The notes beneath the pieces are model-generated. The model did not search any database, was not told the origin of the DNA, and saw only the letters and a program-made list of their open reading frames with translations. A stretch of 49,321 bases of DNA from Oscillospiraceae bacterium (lineage in GTDB: Bacteria; Bacillota; Clostridia; Oscillospirales; Oscillospiraceae). Where the stretch lies: positions 1 to 49,321 of the forward strand of contig JAHHSI010000015.1 in the NCBI GenBank assembly GCA_020025275.1, read 5' to 3'. Below are positions 8,322 to 17,404 of this stretch, piece by piece. Each line of letters begins with the position of its first letter. Positions within the stretch are counted from its first letter, which is position 1. The translations under genes were made by a program, and so were the position numbers.

Positions 8322-9719
8322 ATGGATTTTGAAGCCATCAAGCAAGCTGCAGCGGGGTATCGCCCCAACATGAGCCGTTTTCTGCGGGACATGATCGCCA
8401 TTCCCTCGGAATCCTGCGAAGAGGAGGGCGTCGTTCGCCGCATCGCACAGGAGCTGGAATCTCTCGGCTATGACAAGGTGGAGATCGACGGTCTGGGGAA
8501 CGTGATCGGCTGGCTGGGCGAGGGCGAGAAGATCATCGCCATCGACTCCCACATCGACACGGTGGGGATCGGCAACCGCAGCAACTGGACCCATGATCCC
8601 TACGAGGGCTACGAGACCGAGGAAGTCATTTACGGCCGCGGCGGCTCCGATCAGGAGGGCGGCATGGCCGCAGCCGCTTACGGCGGCCGGATCATGAAGG
8701 ATCTGGGCCTGATCCCCGAGGGCTATAAGATCATGGTGGTCGGCACCGTGCAGGAAGAGGACTGCGACGGAATGTGCTGGCAGTACATCGTCAACAAGTA
8801 CTTCTCCAGCAAGGAGGAGGCACAGGAGAAAATCGAATTCGTCATCTCCACCGAACCTACCGACGGCGGCATCTACCGCGGACATCGCGGCCGCATGGAG
8901 ATCCGGGTGGACGTCAAGGGTGTCAGCTGCCACGGCAGCGCCCCGGAGCGCGGCGACAACGCCATCTACAAGATGGCCGACATCCTGCAGGACGTGCGGG
9001 CCCTCAACGAAAATGACGCCGCGGAGGAGACAGAGATCAAGGGTCTTGTGAAGATGCTCGATCCTGCGTATAACCCGGAGCATTACGAGGATGCACGTTT
9101 CCTGGGCCGCGGCACCTGCACCACCAGCCAGATTTTCTACACCTCTCCCTCCCGCTGCGCCGTGGCAGACAGCTGCTCCATCTCCATCGACCGCCGCATG
9201 ACCGCCGGCGAGACGTGGGACTCCTGCCTGCAGGAGATCCGCGATCTGCCCCATGTGCGCCAGTACGGCGATGATGTGTCCGTCAGTATGTATATGTACG
9301 ACCGTCCCGCGTGGACCGGCACCGTCTATGAAACCGAGTGCTTCTTCCCCACCTGGATCAACCGGGAGGATGCCCCCCATGTCCGCGCTCTTATCGACGC
9401 TCACCATGCCCTGTGGGGCGAGAAGCGCCTGTATGCCGACGAGACGGCCCGGGAAAAGCGGGAGGGCCGCCCCCTCACCGACAAGTGGACGTTCTCCACC
9501 AACGGCGTTGCCATTCAGGGCCGCTACGGCATCCCCTGTGTTGGCTTCGGTCCCGGTGCGGAAAGTCAGGCACACGCCCCCAATGAGATCACCTGGAAGC
9601 AGGATCTGGTGACCTGCGCCGCCCTGTATGCCGCCGTTCCTATGCTCTATCAGCCCGGTGACAAGTCGCAGAGCGCTACGCAGTTCCGCCAGAGCCTGAC
9701 CGATAACGACATCAAGTAA
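8322..9719 (+). CDS. ygeY: YgeY family selenium-metabolism-linked hydrolase
   Basis: A 465-residue M20-type metallohydrolase. Metal ligands are in DSHIDTV (H77, D79), GRGGSDQEGG (D110) and the QEEDCDG acidic pair (E145, E146). The family recurs in selenium-dependent purine clusters of E. coli and Clostridia, where it is required for anaerobic urate or purine breakdown; it probably cleaves an amide or carbamoyl-amino acid intermediate. Ribosome site GGAGG seven bases before the ATG. ygeW follows after 40 bases, so the two are likely co-transcribed from the strong promoter at 8235. Family assignment is confident; exact substrate is inferred. Confidence 0.88.
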   Translation: MDFEAIKQAAAGYRPNMSRFLRDMIAIPSESCEEEGVVRRIAQELESLGYDKVEIDGLGNVIGWLGEGEKIIAIDSHIDTVGIGNRSNWTHDPYEGYETEEVIYGRGGSDQEGGMAAAAYGGRIMKDLGLIPEGYKIMVVGTVQEEDCDGMCWQYIVNKYFSSKEEAQEKIEFVISTEPTDGGIYRGHRGRMEIRVDVKGVSCHGSAPERGDNAIYKMADILQDVRALNENDAAEETEIKGLVKMLDPAYNPEHYEDARFLGRGTCTTSQIFYTSPSRCAVADSCSISIDRRMTAGETWDSCLQEIRDLPHVRQYGDDVSVSMYMYDRPAWTGTVYETECFFPTWINREDAPHVRALIDAHHALWGEKRLYADETAREKREGRPLTDKWTFSTNGVAIQGRYGIPCVGFGPGAESQAHAPNEITWKQDLVTCAALYAAVPMLYQPGDKSQSATQFRQSLTDNDIK

Positions 9720-9759
9720 CGCCGTGTATCGATGATTTTAATATAAGGAGAAAGACATT

Positions 9760-10953
9760 ATGAGCAAGACCATGGACCTGGCCCGTCATCTGGAAAAACT
9801 GCCGATCAATAATATGTATAAAAGCGACTTCTATTGGACTTGGGATAAGACCGATGAGGAGTTAGATGCCATTTTCACGGTGGCCGATGCCCTGCGTGAC
9901 CTGCGTGAGCGCAACAAGTCCACCCGCATTTTCGATTCCGGTCTGGGGATCTCCATCTTCCGTGACAACTCCACCCGCACCCGCTTCTCCTTTGCCTCTG
10001 CCTGCAATCTGCTGGGACTGGAGGTACAGGATCTGGACGAAAAGAAATCCCAGATTGCCCACGGCGAGACGGTGCGCGAGACAGCCAACATGGTTTCCTT
10101 CATGGCCGATGTCATCGGCATCCGCGATGATATGTTCATCGGCGAGGGACACAAGTACCAAAAGACGTTCATGGACGCTCTGGAAGAGGGCTACAGCGAC
10201 GGCGTGCTGGAGCAGCGTCCCACACTGGTCAATCTGCAGTGTGACGTGGATCACCCCACCCAGTGCATGGCGGACCTGCTGCACATCATCCACCACTTCG
10301 GCGGTGTGGACAATCTGAAGGGCAAGAAAGTAGCCATGACTTGGGCCTACTCCCCCTCCTATGGCAAGCCTCTCTCCGTCCCGCAGGGCGTGATCGGTCT
10401 CTTTACCCGGATGGGGATGGACGTGGTACTGGCTCACCCGGAGGGCTATGAGGTCATGCCCGAGGTGGAGAAGATCGCCGAGGAGAACGCAGCCAAGAGC
10501 GGCGGCTCCTTCACCAAGACCAACTCCATGGAGGAGGCCTTCGCCGACGCCGACATCGTCTACCCCAAGAGCTGGGCTCCCTTCGCCGCTATGGAGGAGC
10601 GCACCAAACTCTATCAGGCCGGTGATCAGGCTGGGATCGACGAGTTGGAGCAGCGGCTCCTTGCCCAGAACGCCCAGCATAAGGACTGGACCTGCAGCGA
10701 GGAAATGATGCGCAAAACCAAGGACGGCAGCGCCCTGTACCTGCACTGCCTGCCCGCCGACATCAGCGGCGTCAGCTGCGAAGCCGGCGAAGTGGACAGC
10801 TCCGTCTTTGACCGCTATATGGTCCCCCTGTACAAGGAGGCCAGCTACAAGCCCTATATCATTGCCGCCATGATCTTCCTCTCTCAGGTAAAGGACCCTG
10901 CCAAGGCCCTTATGGAGATGGATGCCGGCGACGAACACCGGAAGAACCACTGA
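9760..10953 (+). CDS. ygeW: Knotted carbamoyltransferase YgeW
   Basis: A 397-residue member of the aspartate/ornithine carbamoyltransferase superfamily. The carbamoyl-phosphate loop STRTR is at residues 71-75 and the HCLP motif at 329-332. The long C-terminal part is typical of YgeW rather than ornithine or aspartate transcarbamylases. The known family role is in purine and ureide catabolism, probably phosphorolysis of a carbamoylated amino acid (2,3-ureidopropionate type) to carbamoyl phosphate and an amine. Carbamate kinase just downstream would use that carbamoyl phosphate to make ATP. AAGGAG precedes the ATG. Confidence 0.9.
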   Translation: MSKTMDLARHLEKLPINNMYKSDFYWTWDKTDEELDAIFTVADALRDLRERNKSTRIFDSGLGISIFRDNSTRTRFSFASACNLLGLEVQDLDEKKSQIAHGETVRETANMVSFMADVIGIRDDMFIGEGHKYQKTFMDALEEGYSDGVLEQRPTLVNLQCDVDHPTQCMADLLHIIHHFGGVDNLKGKKVAMTWAYSPSYGKPLSVPQGVIGLFTRMGMDVVLAHPEGYEVMPEVEKIAEENAAKSGGSFTKTNSMEEAFADADIVYPKSWAPFAAMEERTKLYQAGDQAGIDELEQRLLAQNAQHKDWTCSEEMMRKTKDGSALYLHCLPADISGVSCEAGEVDSSVFDRYMVPLYKEASYKPYIIAAMIFLSQVKDPAKALMEMDAGDEHRKNH

Positions 10954-11107
10954 TTTTCATCCCTACAGGTCTGCCCGAAAGGATGCTGTCACCTCTGTTC
11001 TCAAGTCTTTCTGACGCTCTTTTCGAACCGACCGTGTACAGTATCTCCTGCGGGCAGGCCTTTTTTTCGCACAAGGACATATACATATAATTGAGGTAAG
11101 CAACACT

Positions 11108-12046
11108 ATGAGTAAGCGTATCGTGATCGCTCTGGGCGGCAACGCTCTGGGCACAACCTTGAAAGAACAATTCCGCGCCGTCCGCATCACCGCCAAGGCG
11201 ATCGTGGACTTGATCGCCGAGGGCAACGAGGTCATTCTCACCCACGGCAACGGCCCCCAGGTGGGCATCATCAACAACGCTATGACCGCCCTCACCCATG
11301 AGGACGCCAAGCAGGCCATCACCCCGCTGTCCGTCTGCGGCGCCATGAGCGAGGCCTACATCGGCTACGACCTGCAGTCCGCACTGCGGGAGGAGCTGCT
11401 CAGCCGCAATATCCATAAGCCGGTATGCACCCTGATCACTCAGACCGTGGTCGACCCCCACGATCCGGCCTTCCAGAATCCCTCTAAGCCCATCGGCAAA
11501 TTTCTCACCGAGGAGGAGGCCAAACAGGTAGCCGAGAAAACCGGCTATGTGATGAAGGAGGACTCCGGCCGAGGCTGGCGGCGCTATGTGGCTTCTCCCC
11601 TGCCGGTGAGCATCGTAGAGGCCCCCTGCATCAAGATCCTCAGTGACGGCGGTGCCGTAGTGGTGGCCTGCGGCGGGGGCGGGATCCCCGTGGTGGAGGA
11701 AGAAAACCACCATCTCCGCGGCGTTGGGGCCGTCATCGACAAGGACTTCGCCTCAGAATTGATGGCGGAACTTCTGGATGCGGATATGCTCATCATGCTG
11801 ACAGCCGTGGAAAAGGTGGCCATTCACTTCGGAACCGAGCAGGAGCAGTGGCTCTCCTCGCTCTCCCCTGCGCAGGCGGAACAGTATGCCGCCGAGGGAC
11901 ACTTCGCCCCCGGTTCCATGCTGCCCAAGGTGCAGGCCGCCGTCAAGTTCGCCCGCTCTCAGCCGGGCCGCCGGGCACTGATCACCGCACTGGAAAAGGC
12001 CAAAGACGGCATCGACGGAAAAACCGGCACCGTAATTTGCCAGTAA
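11108..12046 (+). CDS. arcC: Carbamate kinase
   Basis: A 312-residue kinase converting carbamoyl phosphate and ADP to ATP, ammonia and CO2. The amino-acid-kinase glycine loop ALGGNALG is at residues 8-15, and HGNGPQVG is at 52-59. A DADMLIMLTAVEKV segment near 225-238 also fits the family. No arcA or argF is nearby, and it follows ygeW by 154 bases, so its carbamoyl phosphate most likely comes from YgeW. The ygeW-arcC gap holds only a weak hairpin before a T run (about 11050-11067), so read-through is likely. Ribosome site GAGGTAA. Confidence 0.92.
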   Translation: MSKRIVIALGGNALGTTLKEQFRAVRITAKAIVDLIAEGNEVILTHGNGPQVGIINNAMTALTHEDAKQAITPLSVCGAMSEAYIGYDLQSALREELLSRNIHKPVCTLITQTVVDPHDPAFQNPSKPIGKFLTEEEAKQVAEKTGYVMKEDSGRGWRRYVASPLPVSIVEAPCIKILSDGGAVVVACGGGGIPVVEEENHHLRGVGAVIDKDFASELMAELLDADMLIMLTAVEKVAIHFGTEQEQWLSSLSPAQAEQYAAEGHFAPGSMLPKVQAAVKFARSQPGRRALITALEKAKDGIDGKTGTVICQ

Positions 12047-12202
12047 TTCCCAATCCGCCCTGTCTTTCTCTGGCGTTATCCCTCCCATAAGCATTTCTGA
12101 TACTATGTTCATTATTTTCTGCACTTTGGGTTATTTCGTGTTTTAATGCTGTAAAACTTTTGTAGCTTTGTGAGAATGTGACGTTTCTCCCTCCCCTTTT
12201 AG

Positions 12203-12231
12203 TTGCTTTTTGGATGTATTTACTATATAAT
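12203..12231 (+). promoter_or_regulatory. Promoter of the nucleoside transporter operon
   Basis: TTGCTT (12203-12208), a 17-base spacer and TATAAT (12226-12231), about 80 bases before the lipoprotein start. The rest of the 263-base gap after arcC shows no riboswitch or gene. Confidence 0.75.
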
Positions 12232-12309
12232 CATTTTTATGAATTTGTGGTCTTTTCCGCAATTCACGCAACATCCCAAGAAAAATCAAATTTGAAGGAG
12301 GACATTTGA

Positions 12310-13527
12310 ATGAAGAAGTTTCTTGCATTGATCCTGTCTCTCGTCATGGCGCTGAGCTTGGTGGCCTGCGGCGGCGGCGACGACCCGAAGGATCCCGAAA
12401 ACAACGACAGTAAGACCGTAAAGGTCGGCCTCATCTGCATCGGCGACGAGAACGATCAGGGCTACACCTACAACTTCATCCGTGGTAAGGAAGCCGCCAC
12501 CAAGGCTCTTGAGGAAAAGGGCATCAAGGTGGACTGGGTCGTCAAGTACAACGTCAAAGAGGACGTCAAGTGCGAAGATGCCAACCGTGAACTGGCCGAG
12601 GACGGCTGCCAGCTGATCATCAACAACTCTTTCGGTTTTGAAGAGTATATGCTGAAGGTGGCCGGCGACTATCCCGAGATCCAGTTTGTGGGCTGCACCA
12701 ACCAGAATTCCTACGGCGACACCCTGAAGAACACCCACAATGCGTTTGCCAGCATCTACGAGGGCCGTTATCTGGCCGGTGTGGTGGCCGGCATGAAGCT
12801 GCAGGAGATGATCGACGCCGGTGATCTGGCCGCTGATAAGGCCGTGATCGGCTATGTGGGTGCCTATCCCTACGCCGAGGTGAAGTCCGGTTACACCGCT
12901 TATTTCCTGGGCGCCAAGAGCGTCTGCCCCTCCGTCACCATGAAGGTGAAGTTCGTCAACTCCTGGTCTGACGCCACGGCTGAGGGCAATGCAGCTTCCG
13001 CTCTGTGCGATGAGGGCTGTGTGCTGATCTCCCAGCACTCCGACAACACCACCCCCGCTACCACTGCTCAGTCCAAGGGCGCTTTCCATACCGGTTACAA
13101 TAACGATATGATCGACGTCGCTCCCGAGTCTTCTCTGATCGGTACCCGCATCGACTGGTCCGTCTACTTCACCTATATCATTGAGGCCGTGGCCAACGGT
13201 CAGGAATTTGATCAGGATTGGTGCCATGGTATCGACAACGGTGCTGTTGTTCTGACCAAGCTCAACGAGAAGATCGCCGCTCCCGGCACTGCTGAGAAGC
13301 TGGCCGAGGTGGAGAAGGCCATCACCGATGGCACACTGCACATCTTTGACACCTCCAAGTTCACCGTGAACGGTGCCCCTGTGACCACCGCGTTCGCTCT
13401 GGACACCAACGGCGACTTTGTGCCCGATTCCGAGGAAGTCGTCTATGATGGTTACTTCCACGAGTCCACGGTACAGTCCGCACCTTACTTCACGCTGGAC
13501 ATCGACGGCATTACTCTGGATCAGTAA
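12310..13527 (+). CDS. BMP-family nucleoside-binding lipoprotein
   Basis: A 405-residue substrate-binding protein of an ABC importer. The signal peptide ends in LVAC with Cys20 lipidated, so it is anchored outside the membrane. The mature domain starts VKVGLICIGDENDQGYTYNF, typical of the BMP/PnrA (Med) family that binds purine nucleosides. It is the first gene of a four-gene transporter. AAGGAGG precedes the ATG. The terminator-like hairpin right after it would favour more binding protein than membrane parts, a common pattern. Substrate (purine nucleoside or base) is inferred from family and neighbours. Confidence 0.88.
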   Translation: MKKFLALILSLVMALSLVACGGGDDPKDPENNDSKTVKVGLICIGDENDQGYTYNFIRGKEAATKALEEKGIKVDWVVKYNVKEDVKCEDANRELAEDGCQLIINNSFGFEEYMLKVAGDYPEIQFVGCTNQNSYGDTLKNTHNAFASIYEGRYLAGVVAGMKLQEMIDAGDLAADKAVIGYVGAYPYAEVKSGYTAYFLGAKSVCPSVTMKVKFVNSWSDATAEGNAASALCDEGCVLISQHSDNTTPATTAQSKGAFHTGYNNDMIDVAPESSLIGTRIDWSVYFTYIIEAVANGQEFDQDWCHGIDNGAVVLTKLNEKIAAPGTAEKLAEVEKAITDGTLHIFDTSKFTVNGAPVTTAFALDTNGDFVPDSEEVVYDGYFHESTVQSAPYFTLDIDGITLDQ

Positions 13528-13540
13528 TTCGTTCTCTTGT

Positions 13541-13575
13541 AAAAAGAGGCTGTCCCCGCGGCAGCCTCTTTTTCT
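13541..13575 (+). terminator. Intra-operon terminator after the binding protein
   Basis: AAAAGAGGCTG (13542-13552) pairs with CAGCCTCTTTT (13562-13572), ending in a T run. Partial read-through is needed for the ATPase gene unless an unseen promoter lies after it. Confidence 0.8.
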
Positions 13576-13629
13576 TACCAATGTCTCTTCCCATCAAAAT
13601 TGATTTTTACCGACCCATGCAAAGAAAGG

Positions 13630-15171
13630 ATGACAGCCTTGGAACCTGTTTGTGCTATCGAACTGAGAAACATTACCAAACGCTTTGGTGATGTGGTGGC
13701 CAATGACCGCATCAACCTCTGCCTGCAGCGAGGGGAGATCCTCTCCCTGCTGGGTGAAAACGGCAGCGGCAAAACCACACTGATGAATATGCTCTCCGGC
13801 ATTTATTATCCCGACGAGGGTGAAATTCTGGTCGGCGGCAAGCCCGTCTCCATCACCTCTCCCCGTGAGGCCTTCCACTATGGTATCGGCATGATCCACC
13901 AGCACTACAAGCTGGTCGATGTGTTCACTGCGGCGGAGAATATCGTCCTCGGTCTGGACGAGGGCGGCAAGCTGGACATGAAAGCCATCAACGCCCGCGT
14001 CCGTGAGATCTGTGAGAAATACGGCTTTGATATCGATCCTTCCCAGAAGGTCTACGATATGTCTGTGTCCCAAAAGCAGACGGTGGAGATCATCAAGGTG
14101 CTCTACCGAGGCGCCGACATCTTGATTCTGGACGAGCCCACCGCCGTCCTGACCCCGCAGGAAACGGACAAACTGTTTGCCGTCATGCGGAATATGCGCG
14201 ACGATGGCAAGGCCATTGTCATCATTACCCATAAGCTCCACGAGGTCATGGCCATCTCCGATAAGGTGGCCGTCCTCCGCAAGGGGCAGTACATCGGCAC
14301 TGTCAACACCTCCGAGACAAGTCCACAGGCGCTGACCGATATGATGGTGGGCCACAGCGTAACACTGAACATTGACCGCCCTCACTATGAAGATCCTCAG
14401 CCCCGCCTGTCCGTCAGCGGTCTCTCCTGCTTCGATGACGAAGGCGTCAAGCGGTTGGATGACGTGTCCTTCACCGCCATGGGCGGCGAGATCCTGGGCA
14501 TCGCCGGCATCTCCGGTTCCGGCCAGCGAGAGCTGCTGGAATGTATCGCAGGACTCCACCCCATCGCTCAGGGCACTATCATGTACACCCCCGAGGGCAA
14601 ATCCCCCTCCGATCTGGTGGGCAAAACCCCCATGCAGATCCGCAAAGCCGGCGTGGCCATGGCCTTTGTTCCGGAGGATCGTCTGGGCATGGGTCTGGTG
14701 GGCTCTATGGGCATGACCGGCAACATGATGCTGCGCTCGTGGCGCAAAGGCAAGAGCGCCTTCGTCAACCGAAAGGACCCCAACGAGCTGGCTTTGCAGA
14801 TCTGGAAAGATCTGGAAGTCGTCACCCCCAGTACCAACTTCCCTGTCCGCCGTATGTCCGGCGGCAACGTGCAGAAAGTGCTGGTGGGCCGTGAGATTGC
14901 CAGTGCCCCCAGTGTTTTGATGACGGCATACGCCGTCCGTGGACTGGACATCAACACCTCCTATACCATCTACCACCTGCTGACCGAGCAGAAGATGAAA
15001 GGAGTGGCCGTTGTCTACGTCGGCGAAGATCTGGATGTTCTGTTGGAACTTTGCGACCGGATCCTGGTCCTGTGCGGCGGTAAGGTCAGCGGCATCGTCG
15101 ACGCCCGCACCACCACCAAAGAAGAAGTCGGTCTGCTGATGACCCGTGTGGGCGGAAAGGAGGCGGAATAA
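13630..15171 (+). CDS. Nucleoside ABC transporter ATPase (two NBDs)
   Basis: A 513-residue ATPase with tandem nucleotide-binding domains, as in YufO/NupO and sugar importers. NBD1 has Walker A GENGSGKT (42-49), a degenerate signature MSVSQKQ, and Walker B LILDEPTA. NBD2 begins near residue 275 with the degenerate GISGSGQRE, but has a good signature MSGGN and an odd Walker B region (VLMTAYAVRGLD). The start is uncertain: ATG at 13630 directly abuts AAAGAAAGG, so the TTG at 13639, nine bases after that site, may be the real start. It energises import by the two permeases that follow without a gap. Confidence 0.88.
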   Translation: MTALEPVCAIELRNITKRFGDVVANDRINLCLQRGEILSLLGENGSGKTTLMNMLSGIYYPDEGEILVGGKPVSITSPREAFHYGIGMIHQHYKLVDVFTAAENIVLGLDEGGKLDMKAINARVREICEKYGFDIDPSQKVYDMSVSQKQTVEIIKVLYRGADILILDEPTAVLTPQETDKLFAVMRNMRDDGKAIVIITHKLHEVMAISDKVAVLRKGQYIGTVNTSETSPQALTDMMVGHSVTLNIDRPHYEDPQPRLSVSGLSCFDDEGVKRLDDVSFTAMGGEILGIAGISGSGQRELLECIAGLHPIAQGTIMYTPEGKSPSDLVGKTPMQIRKAGVAMAFVPEDRLGMGLVGSMGMTGNMMLRSWRKGKSAFVNRKDPNELALQIWKDLEVVTPSTNFPVRRMSGGNVQKVLVGREIASAPSVLMTAYAVRGLDINTSYTIYHLLTEQKMKGVAVVYVGEDLDVLLELCDRILVLCGGKVSGIVDARTTTKEEVGLLMTRVGGKEAE

Positions 15172-16314
15172 ATGAATCACAAGAAACGGGAACCCTGGAT
15201 CCGCCTGTCCAAGCGTGACGGAATGACGTCGTGGAAGGTGTGGTCCATCCGCATCGGCTCCATCTTTCTGGCACTGGTACTGGGCGGTCTGGTCATTGCC
15301 ATGACCGGTGTCAATCCCTTCAAGGCCTATGGCACCATCATCTCCGGCTCTCTGGGTAAGGCGTCCGCTATCCGTCAGACGGTCAAGATCGCCATCCCTC
15401 TGCTGGGCTGCGCACTGGCCATCGCTCCCTGCTTCAAGATGCACTTTTGGAACATCGGCGCCGAGGGGCAGATCACGGCCGGCGCCATTGCTGCCAGCTA
15501 TTTTGCCCTCTTCTGGGCCGATCGTCTTCCCGGTCCCAGTCTCATTTTGGTCATGGGCCTTGTGGGCGCTGTGGCCGGTGGTCTGTGGGGCCTAATCCCC
15601 GCCTTCTTCAAGGCCCGGTGGAACACCAACGAGACCCTCTTCACCCTTATGATGAACTATATCGTCATCGGTATCGTCCGCTGGCTGCAGGGCGGCCCCT
15701 GGGAGGGGCGTGCCGGCTCCCAGATCATCCCCCAGTTTGCCCCCAATGCCTGTCTGCCCCGTGTGTTCGGCATTCACTGCGGCTGGATCATCGTGCTGGT
15801 CTTGGTACTGCTGATGCACATTTACATGACCTATACCAAGCACGGCTATGAAATCGCCGTCATCGGTGATTCGATCAATACGGCTCGCTACGCCGGCATG
15901 AATGTGGGGCACGTCATGATGCGCACCATGTTTCTCTCCGGTGCCATCAGCGGTCTGGTCGGTTTCATTTTAGTCTCCGGTGCCAACGGCACCCTGAACG
16001 ACGGCGTGGCCGGCGGAGTCGGCTTCACCGCCATTACTGTGGCGTGGCTCAGCCAGCTGAACGCCTTCGGCATGGTCCTCATCTCCGGAATGCTGGCAAT
16101 TCTTGAAAAGGGTGCAGAAACGCTCCAGACCCGTCTGGCCGTTCCCACCTCCATTTCTGACATCATCACCGGCATCCTGCTGTTCTGTATGCTGGGCTGC
16201 GAGTTCTTTATCAACTTCCGTATGACCTTCCGCGCCCGCAAGGCTAAGAAGGCCGCCGCAGAAACCGCGGCAGACAGCGATGAATCCCCTGCAAAGGAGG
16301 CGGTTGAATCATGA
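15172..16314 (+). CDS. Nucleoside ABC transporter permease, first subunit
   Basis: A 380-residue inner-membrane protein with about nine hydrophobic segments, of the YufP/NupP type in the BPD_transp_2 family. Typical segments are FWNIGAEGQI and the cytoplasmic coupling loop around YAGMNVGHVM. Its ATG follows the ATPase stop immediately and its own stop overlaps the next permease start by 4 bases, so the three are translationally coupled. The C-terminal 30 residues are charged and Ala/Lys-rich. It forms the channel as a heterodimer with the next gene product. Confidence 0.88.
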   Translation: MNHKKREPWIRLSKRDGMTSWKVWSIRIGSIFLALVLGGLVIAMTGVNPFKAYGTIISGSLGKASAIRQTVKIAIPLLGCALAIAPCFKMHFWNIGAEGQITAGAIAASYFALFWADRLPGPSLILVMGLVGAVAGGLWGLIPAFFKARWNTNETLFTLMMNYIVIGIVRWLQGGPWEGRAGSQIIPQFAPNACLPRVFGIHCGWIIVLVLVLLMHIYMTYTKHGYEIAVIGDSINTARYAGMNVGHVMMRTMFLSGAISGLVGFILVSGANGTLNDGVAGGVGFTAITVAWLSQLNAFGMVLISGMLAILEKGAETLQTRLAVPTSISDIITGILLFCMLGCEFFINFRMTFRARKAKKAAAETAADSDESPAKEAVES

Positions 16315-17300
16315 GTGAATTTGTAACCTTGGCCGTGGCTCTGGTTGTGGCCGCCATTACGTATGGCACCCCGCTGCTCTTCGGTACATTAGGTGAGATC
16401 CTTACCGAGAAGTCCGGCTGCTTGAATCTGGGTGTCGAAGGTATCATGTTTACCGGCGGTGCCGTGGGTCTGGCCGGTGTGTATTACTACGAGAAAATGG
16501 GATCACCTAATGGCTTTGTCGCCGTAATTGTGGGCCTTCTGTGCGCCTTTCTGGCCGGTGCCCTCTGCTCCTTGATCTTCAGCTTTCTGACCATTACGCT
16601 CCGCGCCAACCAGAATGTGACGGGTTTGGCCCTCTCCATTTTCGGCACCGGCGTGGGGCAGTTTGTGGGTGAGCGTATGCGCGTCACAGAGGGCGGCTAC
16701 ATCGCCATCAGCAACGAAATGAAGATCTTTTTCCAGAACTCCCCCTTCCCTCGCTTCCTGCAGGACCTCCCTGTCATCGGGCCCATTCTCTTTAAAAACA
16801 GCATCTTCTTTTATCTGGGCCTGCTGCTGGCCGTGGTGCTGTTCCTCTTCATCAACCGCAGCCGCCGCGGTCTCTATCTCCGCTCCGTAGGTGAAAGCCC
16901 GGCCACCGCCGATGCAGCCGGTCTGAATGTGACCCTCTACCAGTATCTGGCCACCATCATCGGCGGCGGGATCTCCGCCATCGGCGGCATGGTCTACATC
17001 ATGACCATCGCCGGATGCGTGTGGAACCATGAAGGTCTGGCCGGTGTGGGCTGGCTGGCCGTGGCTCTGGTCATCTTCTGTATGTGGCGTCCTCTCAACG
17101 CCATTTGGGGCTCCATTCTGTTTGGTGCGCTGATGATTTTGTACCTGCGTCTGGTGCTGCCCTTCATCCCCACCCAACTCTACAAGATCCTGCCCTATGT
17201 GGTCACGGTCATCGTGCTGATTTTCTCCAGTCTGCGCAACAAAAAGGAAAATCAGCCCCCTGCCTCTCTGGGTCTTTCTTATTTCCGTGAGGATCGTTGA
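16311..17300 (+). CDS. Nucleoside ABC transporter permease, second subunit
   Basis: A 329-residue inner-membrane protein of the YufQ/NupQ type. It carries LTEKSGCLNLGVEGIMF near the N-terminus and a loop with VGESPATADAAGLNV, both hallmarks of this permease family. GCAAAGGAGG lies inside the preceding gene and the starts overlap (ATGA). A strong hairpin follows at 17339. Confidence 0.88.
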   Translation: MSEFVTLAVALVVAAITYGTPLLFGTLGEILTEKSGCLNLGVEGIMFTGGAVGLAGVYYYEKMGSPNGFVAVIVGLLCAFLAGALCSLIFSFLTITLRANQNVTGLALSIFGTGVGQFVGERMRVTEGGYIAISNEMKIFFQNSPFPRFLQDLPVIGPILFKNSIFFYLGLLLAVVLFLFINRSRRGLYLRSVGESPATADAAGLNVTLYQYLATIIGGGISAIGGMVYIMTIAGCVWNHEGLAGVGWLAVALVIFCMWRPLNAIWGSILFGALMILYLRLVLPFIPTQLYKILPYVVTVIVLIFSSLRNKKENQPPASLGLSYFREDR

Positions 17301-17338
17301 GCCAGCAGCCCCTATCGGTTTTCTTGCAGACAGTTTTC

Positions 17339-17376
17339 AAGCCGCCGCAGACGTCCACTGTCTGCGGCGGCTTGTT
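17339..17376 (+). terminator. Hairpin after the transporter genes
   Basis: A perfect 14-bp stem (17339-17352 with 17360-17373), followed by TGTTTC, a poor U tract. It may be a leaky terminator or an RNA-stabilising 3' end rather than a full stop. The deaminase starts 29 bases later without an obvious promoter. Confidence 0.6.
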
Positions 17377-17404
17377 TCATCACCCTTGAAATGGAGGTAT
17401 ATTT

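Noticed and set aside
11041..11070. Terminator between ygeW and arcC
   Set aside because: CCTG/CAGG gives only four pairs before the T run, too weak to call.
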